Below are positions 44,216 to 57,286 of a DNA stretch of 64,000 nucleotides, in pieces. The first letter of the stretch is position 1. Every line of letters starts with the position of its first letter. The translations under genes and the position numbers were made by a program. Location of the stretch: the NCBI RefSeq assembly GCF_040954645.1, contig NC_092808.1, positions 82,151,889 to 82,215,888 on the forward strand. The letters are read 5' to 3'. The notes below the pieces were generated by a model. The model was not told the origin of the DNA, did not search any database, and was given only the letters and a program-made list of their open reading frames with translations. This stretch comes from Diabrotica undecimpunctata (lineage: Eukaryota; Arthropoda; Insecta; Coleoptera; Chrysomelidae).

Positions 44216-45645
44216 CTTCCTTCGAGACTTGGACTGAATATATAACTGTAGAGTCTATTAATTCTAAATGCATTTTCCTTCTGTATAAACTAGGCCCCCC
44301 TTTATTTGGCATTATTTTTGTTAAAGCGAGAGACTTGTCCAGATCTTTTGAGAACCCTCTCTATTAAATTAAAATTAAATCAGTCATCGAGTATAATTCG
44401 CCTCGCCTCTTTTTTTTTTGGATAATTTCAACCCCATGAACCCCTCTACAGTATTAACCACGTTTATTTGTAGAATGTTGCATGTATCTTTAACAGCCAC
44501 TTTGTTGCTTTAATTTACTGATACTACGTTTTGCCTATCTGTACTTTTCCTTCCATACACAATTTCTACGTAGATCAGTAATGTTCAAATTAATCGTTAC
44601 TAAACTATTTTGCATACAGTGCTGAAAATTTAATGTATAAATATATATCGTATGCTTAAGGTGGGGCGCGAAGTTTAATTAATTAGTAATTAACATTGAT
44701 TGTATATGAGACGATAATACGAATAAGGCGGTATCAACGATTTAAAGGTTTTATACCGAAAAGTATATGAATAATAATGTGTAGATCGAATATAACACCA
44801 ATATACACGGAATGAGACACATACATAATACAGTTTCAGATGATATATGGCTAATTAACTGTGATATGTATAAAAAGAGATATGTGGCTAAAATAATGTA
44901 AAAACAGAAAATGGTGTAACACATTAGTAGTAGATTTGAGTTTGAATATTGGATATTTGCTGTGTACATACTTAAGATACACTGCGTTGGTTCTTTCTAG
45001 CTGGCGGTTATTGCAATATCGTAGTCAGTCAAGGAAAAAGTGGTTTGCTAGAAATATTTACTTAAGATTAGATCATTTAGTTAATAAAATGGTACCCAAC
45101 AAAGATATTCGACATTACCAGATAGTAAGTATTAATGTCGATTCTTTCGTTAAAGTTGTGTTGGAAAAAATATATTCACGAAATATTATAATATTCTCTG
45201 AGATTATTTTTATTGAGTTCACCTTTGGACATATCTATTTTAGATACCCTCTCGATTAATGAAAGTTAATTGTAAAGGTGAAGGTGTAATGAGGATTACC
45301 CATTATCATTAGAAGATAATTAATCTTTTTTATCTTTCTTATCTTTTTATCTTTAGAATCATTTTCTTCTTCCAAAGCTACTTATTTAAGATTTTACTCC
45401 ATTTTCAACTATGAAAGGATGTATCTTTCTACACGGTAAATGTGTCATAGATAGTTTATTTTTACACTCTTTATTATATCTAGAAGTTTTCTATATCTTT
45501 GTAACTTTCGCAAAAATTTTCATCCGTTTGTGCGTTTTGTTTATGCAATATTGCGCTATTTTCGAAATACCCATTATTCCAAAGCTTTTAATACTCTAAT
45601 ACTATTTCCTTACAGACTCTCTGTTTGGATACATACAGTAATAAG
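44216..45645. other. No gene recognised
   Basis: AT-rich sequence with hydrophobic open stretches on both strands but no conserved motif. Confidence 0.45.
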
Positions 45646-45649
45646 TAAT

Positions 45650-48480
45650 ACACATATATATTATCATCAGCCCATAGTCGTCCACTGCTGAACATAGGTC
45701 TCCTCGAAAAACCTCCATTCAGATCTATCTTGCGCTGCTGCAATCTAGTTGGTACAAATCCTCTTTATGTCGTCAGTCCATCTTGTGGGTGGCCTTCCAG
45801 GGTTTCGTCTATCCGCTCTCGGTCTCCACTCCAAGACTTTTTTTGTTCCACCTATTATCCTTCATTCTAGCGACGTGTCCTGCCCACCTCCATTTAATTT
45901 TGGCTATGTGTTTTATAATTCCTTCTACATCACTTTTTCTACGGATTTCTTCGTTTCTTACCCTATCTCGTAACGTTATGCCTAACAATGATCTTTACAT
46001 TCTACGTTGCGTTACTTGTAGTTTTCGTGTAGATGTCCTTGTTAGGGTAAGTGTCTCTGCGCCATATGTAAGGGCAGGCAGGACACACTGATTAAAAGAT
46101 CTTCTTTTTAAGCTGATAGGTATATCACCTTTAAAAATATCATGCAGTCTTCCATATTCTGCCCATCCCAGTGTTACTCCTCTTAGCAGCCCAGCAGTTT
46201 GATTATCTCTGCTAATTTTTACCGTATGTCCAAGGTATATGTAGCTGTCAACAATTTCAATTTTGACGTCTTCTACCCTTAAAAGATGGCTCGGAACTAA
46301 ATTAGTCATCATTTTTATCTTTTGGTAGTTAATATTTAGACCTACTTTACGTGCTGCATCGCTGAGTTCATTCAACATATCACTGGTCTTTAGCCTTTAA
46401 GTCATCTGAAATCAGAACAATATCATCTGCGAATCGTAGGTGACTAAGCATCTCACCATCAATATTTATTCCTTTACTTTCACATTCCAGTGACTCAAAG
46501 CATGTTCAAGTACAGTAATAAACAACTTAGGCGACATAGTATCTCCCTGTCGAATAACATTCCTGATATGTATCTTATTGGTACGACCGTGCAGATTTAT
46601 AGTTGTTGTAGCATTTCTGTATATATTTTCTATAATATTTATGTATCTATGATCAATTCGACACTCTTCCAATGCCTTTAGAAGTGCGGGTAGTTTGATA
46701 GTATCAAACGCTTTATGGAAGTCTATAAATGTTAGAACTAGAGGTCTATTGTATTAAATTTATTTTTAAATCAAGACTTTTATGCACTGTAGGTGGTCAT
46801 TTGTACCGTAGTTGGGGCGAAAACCAGCCTGTTCTCTTGGCTGATGTAGCTCAAATTTTGCTTCCAATCGATTGGTTATTATTCAGTGTGCAATTTGTAT
46901 AAATGGTGGAGTAGAGAAATTGGCCTGTAATTCTCTAGGTTTATGTTGTCACCCTTTTTATACAGAAGAATTGTAATGGAGTTATTCCAAGCTATAGGAA
47001 TTTTTTGACTATACAAGCAGATATTGAAGAGGTCTCGTATTTTTTTCAGAAGAGAAGTTCCGCCAAGTTTTATAGCTTCTGTAACTATTCATCATCTCCT
47101 GGCGCCTTGTTGTTTTTCATTTTTTTGAGTACATATTGTATCTCATCTTGAGTAATTTCTGGAATGTCCTCAGATCCCTGGTTTTGAACCTTTTGTCTAC
47201 CATCTTCATTTACGTTATTGTTAATTTATTTTGTGTATAATATAGTGTAGAATTCTTCGACTATTTCAAGTATTTTCTGTCTGTCTGTTGATACTTCACC
47301 CTCTTTATTCCTAAGCTGGAAAATTTCTTTCCTACTTGTCGCTATTTTTCGTCTCATTATCTTCATGCTCCTGTTTTGCTCTATAGTCTGTACGATTTTT
47401 TCATGTTTAAATTTCCTAATATCCCTTCTCACAGCTTTCGATATGTCTTTATTGAGAGCCCGAATAGTTTGTGGGTCAATGTCTCTTTCACTTTGTAACT
47501 GTCTTCTCTCTGTTATTTTAAGTTGTGTTTCTAAAGTGATCTTTTGATCTCGTTTATTCTTTGGGCAAAAACGTGCTTGTGCCAGTTTAAGTGTATCAAC
47601 TATTTATTTGTTCAACTTACCGACATCGTTTGGTATTATGCTGTGATCAAGAATGTTGTTAATGTAGTCTCCAAATGCTGTTTCGTCTTGTGGGCGTGTC
47701 CAGCGTGAGTTTTTTTTATTATATGACTTCTATCTAAGTAAGTAGATATCTTAATGGTAGCTCTAACCATCCTATGGTCAGAGTTTGTCGAGAATCTATT
47801 AAGAATGGTCACATCTTTAAATATGTATTTTTTATCTGTAATAAAGTAATCTATTTCGTTGCGGGTATTTCCGTCTGGGCTCCTCTATGTCCAACGTCTG
47901 TGTGGCTTCTTGTAGAAAAAGCTATTTATTTGATAAAAATTATTCTCTAGTAGAAATGACAAAAGCATTTCACCTCTCTCATTTCTACCCGGACTTCCGA
48001 AATTTCCCAGAGATATTTCCGATGCATCTAACTGTGTTCCCATTTTTGCGTTGAAATCACCACCTATGACAGTGTAATGAGCAATGTTCTCTCTTATGGC
48101 CCTGTGCACATCTTCGTAAAATTGTTCTACCTCTTCGTTAGGATGGGTTGATGTTGGTGTCTAGACTTATCGATACACTTTTTATTTAATTGTATATTTA
48201 TATATATTACTCTGTCAGATATTACTTTTACTAAAACCACATTTTGGGAGAGTTTCTTGTATATTATAATGCCTACTCCTCCTACAGACATGTGTTCACT
48301 TCCCATATAATAAAACAGGTGAGCCGAGTTTAGTGTTTCGAGAGACTCTCCTCGTCTTCTTACTTCACAGAGTCCTAGTATGTCCCATTTAACATTTAAC
48401 TCGTTTTTCAATTCTAGCAATCTGCCTTCCGACATCAAGGATCTAGTTGTCAGAACTTTGCCTCCCCCAGAATCCGTGGG
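45650..48480 (-). pseudogene. RTE copy 4 (BovB/JAM-like), endonuclease to C-terminus
   Basis: The minus strand reads SLMSEGRLLELKNELNVKWD and ILGLCEVRRRGE (48438 on), then VIGGDFNAKMGTQLDAS and SPGRNERGEMLLSF (48060 on), both endonuclease. The reverse transcriptase includes YINIIENIYRNATTTINLHG, IRQGDTMSPKLF (46466-46672) and LNELSDAARKVGLNINYQKI. VDSYIYLGHTVKISRDNQTA and QCVLPALTYGAETLTL follow to 45995. The C-terminal GHVARMKDNRW-type stretch ends at ~45660. It differs clearly from the other RTE copies (no WLRN-REWF ending). At least four breaks. Its 5' side is interrupted by the I-group element beginning at 48502. Confidence 0.7.
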
Positions 48481-48497
48481 ACAGACTGATAGATCAG

Positions 48498-48501
<4 letters not shown>

Positions 48502-48553
<52 letters not shown>
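48502..48553 (-). repeat. Poly(A) tail of the I-group LINE
   Basis: 52 uninterrupted T on the plus strand. Confidence 0.95.
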
Positions 48554-48556
<3 letters not shown>

Positions 48557-48880
48557 GCTTCGGCAGTTTGCCATACAGCCAGTTACATGATTTTTTAATC
48601 TCATTAGGTACAGTAAAAAGTTTTTGAGTTATTTGCAATCGAATAGACTAAAATAGATAAATTTACAACATTTAACAAAAAGAAGAGAAAAAATATAAAT
48701 AATACATACACATATATATCCATAAACATATACAATTAACATGGGTCACTCGTTTCACGTCCAGGGGACCATCAGGACATTATAATATATAACATACACA
48801 GGAGAACTAGGCCACGGTAAATAGGATTAAACATATAAAGGAGAGAAAACAAAGGTAAAAAGTAAAAATTTTTTTTTTAA

Positions 48881-51800
48881 CTAAAGAAAAATATTACATT
48901 TGGTCAAAAAATCGATTATGCAATCGTAAATTAATCTATTTTGAGTCACTAGGGCAGATAAAACGTTAAACGGAGATTTACCGGTAATACGAACTATATT
49001 ATTATATAATAAGGTGGATTCCAAATTATATTTGGCACAACCAAAAATTACATGATCTAGGTCACCTTCCACTCCACATTCCACACAGTTTTTACTCTCG
49101 ATCACATGAATCCTTGCAAGATGAGCAGGAAAACAAGCATGTCCAAATTTAAGCCTAGATATGGTTGTTATATAACGCCTAGGGACATTATAAGTTCTGT
49201 GCCAATGTGCAACAGGGACAGTTGTGTGTAAAGAAGTGTATCTATTTGGGTTGGTAAAACAAAACTCAGACCATAGGTCACTCCATTTATATTTTAAAAC
49301 TGCCTTGCGTGAAGCAACCAAATCAGAAATACTGGGTAGAAATTCTGTGGTATCCACTGAATAAATACTTAATTTGGCTAGTTGGTCCACATGTTCATTA
49401 TGTTTAATTCCACTGTGTCCTTTGGCCCATATAAATATCACATTTTTTTTATTTTCCTTAAAGTGTTTAACTAATTTTTTAATTAATATTATGTAGGGAT
49501 TGGAGTATGTGGTTGGAACAAAAGGTTGGTTAATGGCTGTGAGAACTGACATGGAATCTGAAACAATAATAACGGAGGAATCTCTGTTAGAAACAAAAAG
49601 TAGGGCTTGATATATGGCAATTGCTTCCGCACTAAATATGGAAATATTTGCTTTTAATTTGAATATTTTTTCTACCTTCTCCATGGGGATGTAAAATGCA
49701 CATCCTGTACCGTCTTCTGATTTGGAGGCATCCGTGTAGATAGTACTGTAGTAATCCCAATTGGATAAGATGCTTGTTATAATGTTGTTATTTGCTCTTC
49801 CAGTGTTAACATAATTTGGTTTAATAAATTTAACGCTATAAAAAAGAGCTTCAAAATCATTTATATCTGTGTGTGATTTTAAATTAATAGCTTCATCAGC
49901 ACAAACTGTGTTTTCTCTAAGAGCTTCACATAGGGTTGGAGAATTTTTCTTAATCCAATATTTATTCGTTAAATCATAATTGTTTAAATTTGTTAATTCG
50001 GTATAAAGGAAAGTGTTCTGGTGTTTAATTTTCAGTAAAAATTTTTCGGCCAAGAAATGTCTTCTAAGACAAATTGGAGGCTCACGTGCTTCAACATAAA
50101 GGGGCTCAATAGGAGTTGTCTTCATGGCCCCAATACAGATACGCAAACACTGGTTTATAAATATGTTTAATTTGTTTAGTAAGTTCTTGCTGGCAGATCC
50201 ATATAACCAACATCCATAATCTATGATAGAGCGAATGTAAGTTCTATAAAAAAGTAAGGAAGTCTGAACATCTGTTCCCCACCAAGTTTTAGTTGTCATT
50301 TTCAGAAAGTTTAGGCCTTTTTCACATCTATTTAACATATATTCTATGTGAAATTTCCATGTGAGCTTGTGATCCAGTATAATGCCCAAATATTTAATTA
50401 CCTTTTTAAAAGGAATTTCTCGCTGTTTTACTATAAATGTTTCGATATTGGGAATATTATGTCTACTGAAAATGGTCACTGCTGATTTTGTGGCCGACAG
50501 CTGAAGGTGATTTTCTTCCAACCATATTTCTACAACGTTGTAGGTATCCATTAAAAATCCAAAAGCTTCATCTCTCTTCTTTGTTTCACAGTAAATGCAG
50601 AAGTCATCTGCATATTGGATGATCTTAAAAGGATATTTTTCCAACTTTAATTTATGTAGGTCAGCTGTGTATAAATTGAAAAGAAAAGGACAGCTCCTTG
50701 TGGAATTCCTGTGAAAACATATCTTGGGCCTAATAAATGGTTGTTAAAATCCCTGACATAAACATGTCTTTCTGAATATAATCCGATAATAGCATACACT
50801 ATTGCCTTAGGAATGTTAAAATCAATAATCATTTTTTTACTCAAAATATTTAAGTTTAAGGTGTCATATGCTTTCTCAATATCAATAAAAAATGTTGGAA
50901 GAAAGTTATTTCTAGAGAAATTATTTTGAATATTTGTAGGTTGTAAGTGCATCTAGCATACCCACTCCTCTTTTGTATGCAAATTGACAGGGCGTAAGCA
51001 GGTCTTTTTTATGTAGCCACCATTCCAGCCTATGTTTTATCATACGTTCGAAAGTTTTTTGCACACATGATAGCAGAGAAATTGGTCTATAAGAATGGGC
51101 CAAGTTAGGGTCTTTACCTTGTTTAGGAATCGGTGTGATTATAATTTTCCTAAAATCTTCAATGCACTCACCTGCAAGCATCTCATCAAAAATTTGTAGA
51201 AGAAAACTTTTTGCTATAATTGGTAGGTTCTCTACCATCGGATACTTTATTTGATCAAAACCCGGGGCAGTACTTTTTTTATTTCTTAAAGCATAATTTA
51301 GTTCATTAATGTGAAAATTATTTGCCAAAAAATGTTTTTTATCTAAGATCGTATGTTCGATATTTACAGTGAAAGGAACAGTATGGGGAGCTACATGATT
51401 AAAAAACTCATCTATTAAATCATCATTATGTGGCTTACCAATGTTTATTGTTTTACGATTCATTTTTTTTGCTTGTTTCCATATCATGCTAGTTTGAGTA
51501 TTTTTGTTGAGATTGGAACACCATTCAATCCAACTTTTTTTAGCTTTTTCTTTTAATGTTCGTTTAGTAAGTGCCATGCATTTTTGGTATGCAAGAAAAT
51601 TATCTTTTGTGGGGTTTTCTTTGTATACTTGCAGTACATGTTTCCTTTCAGAAATTATGTTGTCACATTCTGCATCCCACCAAGGTGAAAGTGTTCGATT
51701 TTTGCACTTAAACGGTCTGTATTCTTTTAAAGTTCTTTGTGCCTCATTATTTATACAATTGATTAAGAATGCATATTTTTCTTTGGTGGTTGGATATTCT

Positions 51801-52590
51801 GCATCAGTAAAGTTATAAAAGTAGTCTTCCACAAACTCTTTATATTGTTCCCAATTAGCTCCTTTTAGGTTCCATCTATATCGCTGAATTGTGATGTCCT
51901 GCGGAATTTTCTGCATTGCAAGAGTTATTTTTATCATAAAATGATTCGATCCAAGTGTGTCAGAGTAAACTGCCCAATCTATATCACTAGCTACGTCCGA
52001 GGAGCAAAAGGTAACATCTATCATAGAATCATTGCATCCTGGCCGGGTAATACACGTGGGTTCGCCAGTATTCATAACTACAAAATCACAATTATTGCTT
52101 GCTTCAATGAGTTGTTTACCAATAGAATCGTTTTTATGGGATCCCCAAGTAGCATGATGCGCGTTAAAATCCCCACTAATAATACATGGAGTTGAAAACT
52201 GCGAAAAAATATTTACACAATCAGTTGTGTTGGTTTTAATATCCGGTGACCTATAAACGGAAATTATACTTAAAGTTTTATTGTTGAATTTGATATTAAT
52301 ACCAAAAACAAGAAGATCGACATTAAAATTGGAAACTATGCTTAATTCTAGGTGTGAAATCGACTTTTTGACCAAAATGCAAATTCCTGAAAAACCATCT
52401 TGTCTATCTTTACGAATTACATTATAACCTACGAAACTATATACTTTTTTGGGTTTAAACCATGTTTCACTTATTATTGCTACATCAATATTATTATTTA
52501 CAAGATAATGCATTAGACTATATTTATTCGAAACAGCAGAACGTGCATTCCACTGACAAATATTTAATGTCTTTGGTAATGGAGTGAAGG
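48881..52590 (-). pseudogene. I-group LINE ORF2: endonuclease, RT, RNase H
   Basis: Opens with KTLNICQWNARSAVSNKYSL. The endonuclease follows (VAIISETWFKP, ISGDFNAHHATWG, IDVTFCSSD), then the RT fingers (APGFDQIKYPMVENLP, SYRPISLLSCVQKTFERM). Segment 50952-50647 is in another frame (FFIDIEKAYDTLN, GIPQGAVL). The original frame returns at 50644 with IIQYADDFCIYCE. RNase H follows (IYTDASKSEDGTGCAFYI, SAEAIAIYQALL, VSDSMSV, HVDQLAK), with all four acidic residues present. A C-terminal zinc motif reads CVECGVEGDLDH. Two compensating frameshifts (~50930 and ~50680) are the only breaks seen. The RNase H domain argues for the I/R1/LOA group rather than Jockey proper. Confidence 0.85.
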
Positions 52591-54035
52591 TTACTTTTTA
52601 CATGTGTCCTCCAACACTTTATTTATTCCTGTTTGAATTAAATCATTATTCAAATTTTTGATATCTTCAATGGTATGAATACCTTTTAAAAATTCAACTA
52701 TAAAATCTGCAATTGACTTTACAATGTTTTTGTTATTTAAATTTTGATAATTTGGTGGATTATTATTTCGAGGCAGTGGTTGATTAGGGCCAAACTGAAA
52801 TGGAAACATCGGTTGTGGAGGAGGAGTGTCATTAGAAATTCGACGTTTTTTATTGCTATGGCCGGTAGGACTTAGTGTAGGATGGGTGGGCAAAACGTAA
52901 TTGCTATTATTCTTAAAATTTGAGTGAAAAAGGGAGTTAGAATTTCCAGACTTAGATTCAATCGCTGGTAAAGGCGGAAAATTGGAGTTGGATAAAATAG
53001 AAAAACTATTGTTTACAGATATACCAGAATAAGACATTTCACAATATTCTTTTGCCTCAATAAAGGAAATATTTTGTTCAACCATAACATTCTTAATTTT
53101 ACGTTGTTTTTCATAATGAGGACATTTTCTTGAAATAGAAACGTGGTCATTTGTTTTACAATATAAACAGCGAATTTCTGAATCGTGACAAACATGATTT
53201 TCAGCTTTTACATTACTACACTTAATACATAACTCTTCAATATTTTTACATTGCCTAGAAATGTGACCATAGCGTAGACATCTGAAGCACTGTGTAACTC
53301 TGCTAAAAAACCGCTCCACCGAAAAATATACACTATTTATTGAAATATAATTAGGTAAAGTGTTCCCTTCAAAAGTTACAATAATGGTTTTTTTTGGGGA
53401 CATACTGTATATCACCATCCTTTTCTATTCTACGATGTGTACGTTTAACATCAACTACTGTTGAAGGAGATTTTATGTTATCTAAAATATATTTCGTATC
53501 GAATTGAGTATCAATATCTTTTATCAAACCCTTAATTTCTAATAAATGATTTGGTATAAACGCTACAAGATCATTTCATGATAAAAGAGGATTGTTTACT
53601 AAAGCATTGGCATCAGAACATGTTTTTAGACTAACTTTTATTCTATTTTTTCCAACAGATCTAATTTGGTTAATATTGTTAACATTTAGTTTTTTTGTGT
53701 AAGATATCTCCCACAAATAAGGGATGAAGACGGCCGGCATTTTCAATATTTTTTCGTTCGATAAAAACACAAATATTACTCAAATTATACTTATCTCCAT
53801 TTCTTAGATTAAAAACTTTAGGTGTTTTATTTTGTTTATAAATATCCTTTTCTTTATCACTAATGACCTGACGACTGGTTTCAGCTGTTGTCTCAGAACT
53901 TAAAGTGGTATCCATGTCTTGTACGGGGACCGATAAATAATTTTCTGACTCCGCATCACTTTTAGAGTTATTTGCACTCATTGTCTGGTTAATAGTTACA
54001 CCTAACGGCGTCTTTCTTTTTAAAGCTTCCCCCAT
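52591..54035 (-). pseudogene. I-group LINE ORF1 (gag-like, zinc knuckles)
   Basis: Three frames make up the protein. 54035-53679 is the Ser/Thr-rich N-terminus. 53770-53576 reads LNVNNINQIRSVGKNRIKV, an RNA-binding fold. 53418-52591 has the zinc region CFRCLRYGHISRQC and then CIKCSNVKAENHVC and CLYCKTNDHVSISRKC, followed by a Pro/Asn-rich tail. Such proteins package the element RNA. The last shift lies in a C4A8 run near 53400, a typical slippage site. Confidence 0.75.
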
Positions 54036-54238
54036 TTAGGGGGGAGCTATTTACACTCCGTACACGTTAACCACCGTACCACTCCGTTGGCTACCTGAAT
54101 GGGAATCTTGAATACTTATTAATTGTAATATAACTATTAAATACTGTTTAATATACACACAATTATTAAAAACTAATAGTACTTTTAATTATCAAGTTTA
54201 ACTTTGACAGTTATTTGACGTATGTAGATCAGTGTAAG

Positions 54239-54241
<3 letters not shown>

Positions 54242-54333
<92 letters not shown>
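54242..54333. repeat. (TA)n microsatellite
   Basis: About 46 TA units directly right of the I-group LINE target duplication. Confidence 0.95.
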
Positions 54334-54335
<2 letters not shown>

Positions 54336-54835
54336 TTTCTGTGGTTTTCCGGGTTGGCAAGGTCGCACTTGCCATTGTGAAGTCTGGTAGTAGCGCTTCT
54401 TGCTGGTGCTTGAAGTTAACTGATGAACAACATTGATTCATTGAAAGGTAAGTAAATTTTCTACACAACAGACTAATAAAATATAAGGTGTTTTATTTAT
54501 TTATTAAGGTGTATTAAGGTAAGGTGTTTTATATTATTAATAAATCACACAGTTTTATATTTAAAAACACCCTGTATTTAGTTATAAGAAACCCTTATAA
54601 ACGTAAAGCGAATTTTTTACGAAAAATAAAAAAATGTCATCAAATATAGGTGTTCCATGACAAAAAATATAACTTTGATATGCCACGCATTTTTGGATCA
54701 CCCTGTATCAGTTAGATTATTTTTATATTGTAGTGGTAATAACCGTGTATAGTTCTATGAAGAAAAAAAGTTTGGATATTAAGTTGTTTTCTGTACATTG
54801 ACCAAGATGTATAGGATGGGCCACCCTGTATATGT

Positions 54836-54836
<1 letters not shown>
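54334..54836. other. No gene; repeated CACCCTGTAT motifs
   Basis: ACACCCTGTAT (~54570), TCACCCTGTAT (~54699) and CCACCCTGTATA (~54822) lie here. The start may be RTE leader sequence continuing from across the I-group insertion. Confidence 0.4.

Positions 54837-54911
<75 letters not shown>
54837..54911. repeat. (TA)n microsatellite
   Basis: About 37 TA units. Confidence 0.95.
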
Positions 54912-54919
<8 letters not shown>

Positions 54920-55428
54920 TATTAGCATAAGGATAAAATTGTTGAAACTGTTATTAATAAAAAACTCTAAGGAATTAGTATTATTTTAATATTGGTTATA
55001 ACAATCCTTTCGTTAGAAATAAATTCTAAATGCTGATTAATGTTTATATTTTTAGCTCGAAATAGGTAAACAAAGCAGCTGCACTTTGATAATAATAATT
55101 GTGTATACTGAAAAACAAATAACTGTTTTTACAGTAAAAATAAATTCATGAAAAACATGTAATTATTATTTATAATTGTGCGCCTGAGTGACTACAAAAT
55201 GGTATAACTCAGTTAAAATTCATCTAGATGATCCTATCTAGAAATAAAAGTTTTTACATAAGTAATACACATGTTTAAATCTAACAAAATGCTAATAAAT
55301 AATCAAGTATTTCATTTTTTTGCGTTCTTTTTTTATTTAGTATAGACTATTTATTAAGTAAATATAAAGTTTTCGAGTTATCAATCATTTAAAACTGAAA
55401 AAAAACGTAAAATGATGTTTTCAGGCCC
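54912..55428. other. No gene recognised
   Basis: AT-rich; nothing seen. Confidence 0.5.
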
Positions 55429-55477
55429 AAAAGTACACTCACTAGTCACTGCAGTAGGTGACTAGTGAGTGTACTTT

Positions 55478-55478
<1 letters not shown>
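55429..55478. repeat. Perfect 21-bp inverted repeat
   Basis: AAAAGTACACTCACTAGTCAC (55429-55449) and its reverse complement (55458-55478) flank TGCAGTAG; a (TA)n array follows. Confidence 0.85.

Positions 55479-55484
<6 letters not shown>

Positions 55485-55568
<84 letters not shown>
55485..55568. repeat. (TA)n microsatellite
   Basis: About 42 TA units. Confidence 0.95.
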
Positions 55569-55570
<2 letters not shown>

Positions 55571-55743
55571 AAAAAGGTGAATGCGAGTTAGTTGTAAAAT
55601 AAAGCTACAAGCTATCGTCATAGCTCGCAACAAAGAATAGACGACCAATAGTCAGAAATACGTATATACGGTTACCTTCCATCTTATACACATGTTTTAT
55701 TATATTTTTCTTCTTTGTTGCGAGCTATGCCGATATCTTGTAC

Positions 55744-55788
<45 letters not shown>
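55562..55788. repeat. Short (TA)n-tailed repeat, copy 2 (partly inverted)
   Basis: Related to 25400-25541. 55640-55746 is the same orientation (GACGACCAATAGTCAGAAAT to GTTGCGAGCTATGCCGATATC). 55562-55638 is an inverted version of the other half. TAGCTCGCAACAAAGAA is mirrored at ~55718-55735. Ends in (TA)n at 55747-55788. Confidence 0.6.
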
Positions 55789-55792
<4 letters not shown>

Positions 55793-56599
55793 TATGGGTG
55801 GCTAATACGTGGGCTCATTGTTGTAGAAGAAATTCAAGAATTAATACAAACATGACCATAGTTTGAATCATTCAACAATTTACTGAAGACCAAACACCTA
55901 AAGAGAAATGTGATTGTGGCAATTCAAAAGATATTGGACACCATAGCTGGATATGATGGTATGGAATCTAGTGGACATAAAAATGTGAAAGAGGATTGTA
56001 GACATTAACCGACCGAACGCGCACAATTATCAAGATATGGTCATAATAAAAGCTCACAAAATGGCAGAATCGATGAAAAACAAAGAGGAGGTTAAGAAGA
56101 ATGTTAAAGTATATGGGCAATTTCAGATAAAGTCCTTTGGAGATTTAAATAAATTATATGACGTAAGTCTAAGACAAGTATGTGAAAATACCTGTAATAC
56201 ATTATATTGTAGAGTATAAAAAATTTGTATTCATCGCTACCAGCGCGAGTGTGCCGAACATGTGGTGGTACCTTGTCTAAGTAAGTGCACTTGGTAATAA
56301 TGTATGAGAAGCACGTCGGTACTAACTCTGTTTTATATGATGTTGCAAGCTGTTTTAGAGAAATTTCAATTTCAAATCAAGGCATAAGGAGGAAATTAAT
56401 GAGTTGTCAGAGGGAAGGTAGAACAGACAAATGTGATCCAGGATAAAGCCAAACGAAGTCTTCAAAGGGAAAACTTAATAAATTTTATGGATGAATTAGA
56501 TGACAAAAATTTTACCAAATTTATGAGAGCCATTCAAGAAACAATGCGAGGACCCTTAAGCTAGCGGGGACAAATGAGCGGAATCCAATTTAACCTACG
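55789..56599. other. No gene recognised
   Basis: Some plus-strand open stretches (e.g. KMAESMKNKEEVKKNVKVYG near 56055; CDCGNSKDIGHHSW near 55910) but stops are frequent and I cannot assign a family. Confidence 0.4.
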
Positions 56600-57230
56600 T
56601 AATATTTTTTCACCAATTTTTCACCAATTTATTACCACCCTAATAATTTTTCACCACCAAACCAACCTTAAGGGGAGCGATTCTGCTGGCTTAAGGTTCA
56701 AGCTAGCAGAATTCGGAAAAAAACACTTTTGGCTTATGGAATATTTTTTCACCCATTTTTGACTAATTTATTACCACCCTAATAATTTTTCACCACCAAA
56801 CTACCCTTAATGGGAGCGATTCTGCTGGCTTAAGGTTAAAGCTAGCTGAATTCAGAAAAAAATTTTTGCCGATAGTATATTTTTTTACCTATTTTTCACT
56901 GATTTATTACCACCCTAATATTTTTCACCAGCAAACCACCCTTAAGGGGCAGCGATTTTGCTAGTTTACGGTTAAAACTAGTAGAATTCCAAAAATAATA
57001 TTTATGATATACCACAGTGCTCTGCTAGGTTTTAATGAATTTATTACCACACTAGTAATTTTTCAACCGTTAACTACTCCTTATGGAAAGTCAATAATTC
57101 TGTTAGATTAAAATTTAAGGAAAAAAATTCTTTTTTTTTCAAATTTATCCTCATCTACTTATAACTGAAATAAAAAAGTGGTCTGTTAAGTTTAGACTAA
57201 ACTTTAATCACTATGATAATTTTTCACCCC
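56600..57230. repeat. ~137-bp tandem repeat, about five decaying units
   Basis: ATTACCACCCTAATAATTTT recurs at 56631, 56770, 56906, 57043 and, degraded, ~57207. Each of the first three units holds an imperfect hairpin TTCTGCTGGCTT...AAGCTAGCAGAA. Identity falls from left to right. Confidence 0.75.
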
Positions 57231-57286
57231 TAAACCAATCTTATTTGGAAACGAAAAGATAAGAATGTTTTATTCTTTGCATCAAT

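Larger units (their letters stand above)
48502..54224 (-). mobile_element. I-group LINE, full length, with poly(A) and 12-bp target duplication
   Basis: TAGATCAGTGTA flanks the element at 48490-48501 and 54225-54236. On the minus strand it has a ~190-nt leader, ORF1 (~54035-52591), ORF2 (~52590-48881), a ~330-nt 3' region and a 52-nt poly(A) tail (48553-48502). Full length and the intact duplication suggest a fairly recent insertion, though both ORFs carry frameshifts. It landed in the 5' region of RTE copy 4. Confidence 0.9.

Noticed and set aside
44751..44969. Small hydrophobic membrane protein
   Set aside because: Low-complexity AT-rich translation without conserved context.
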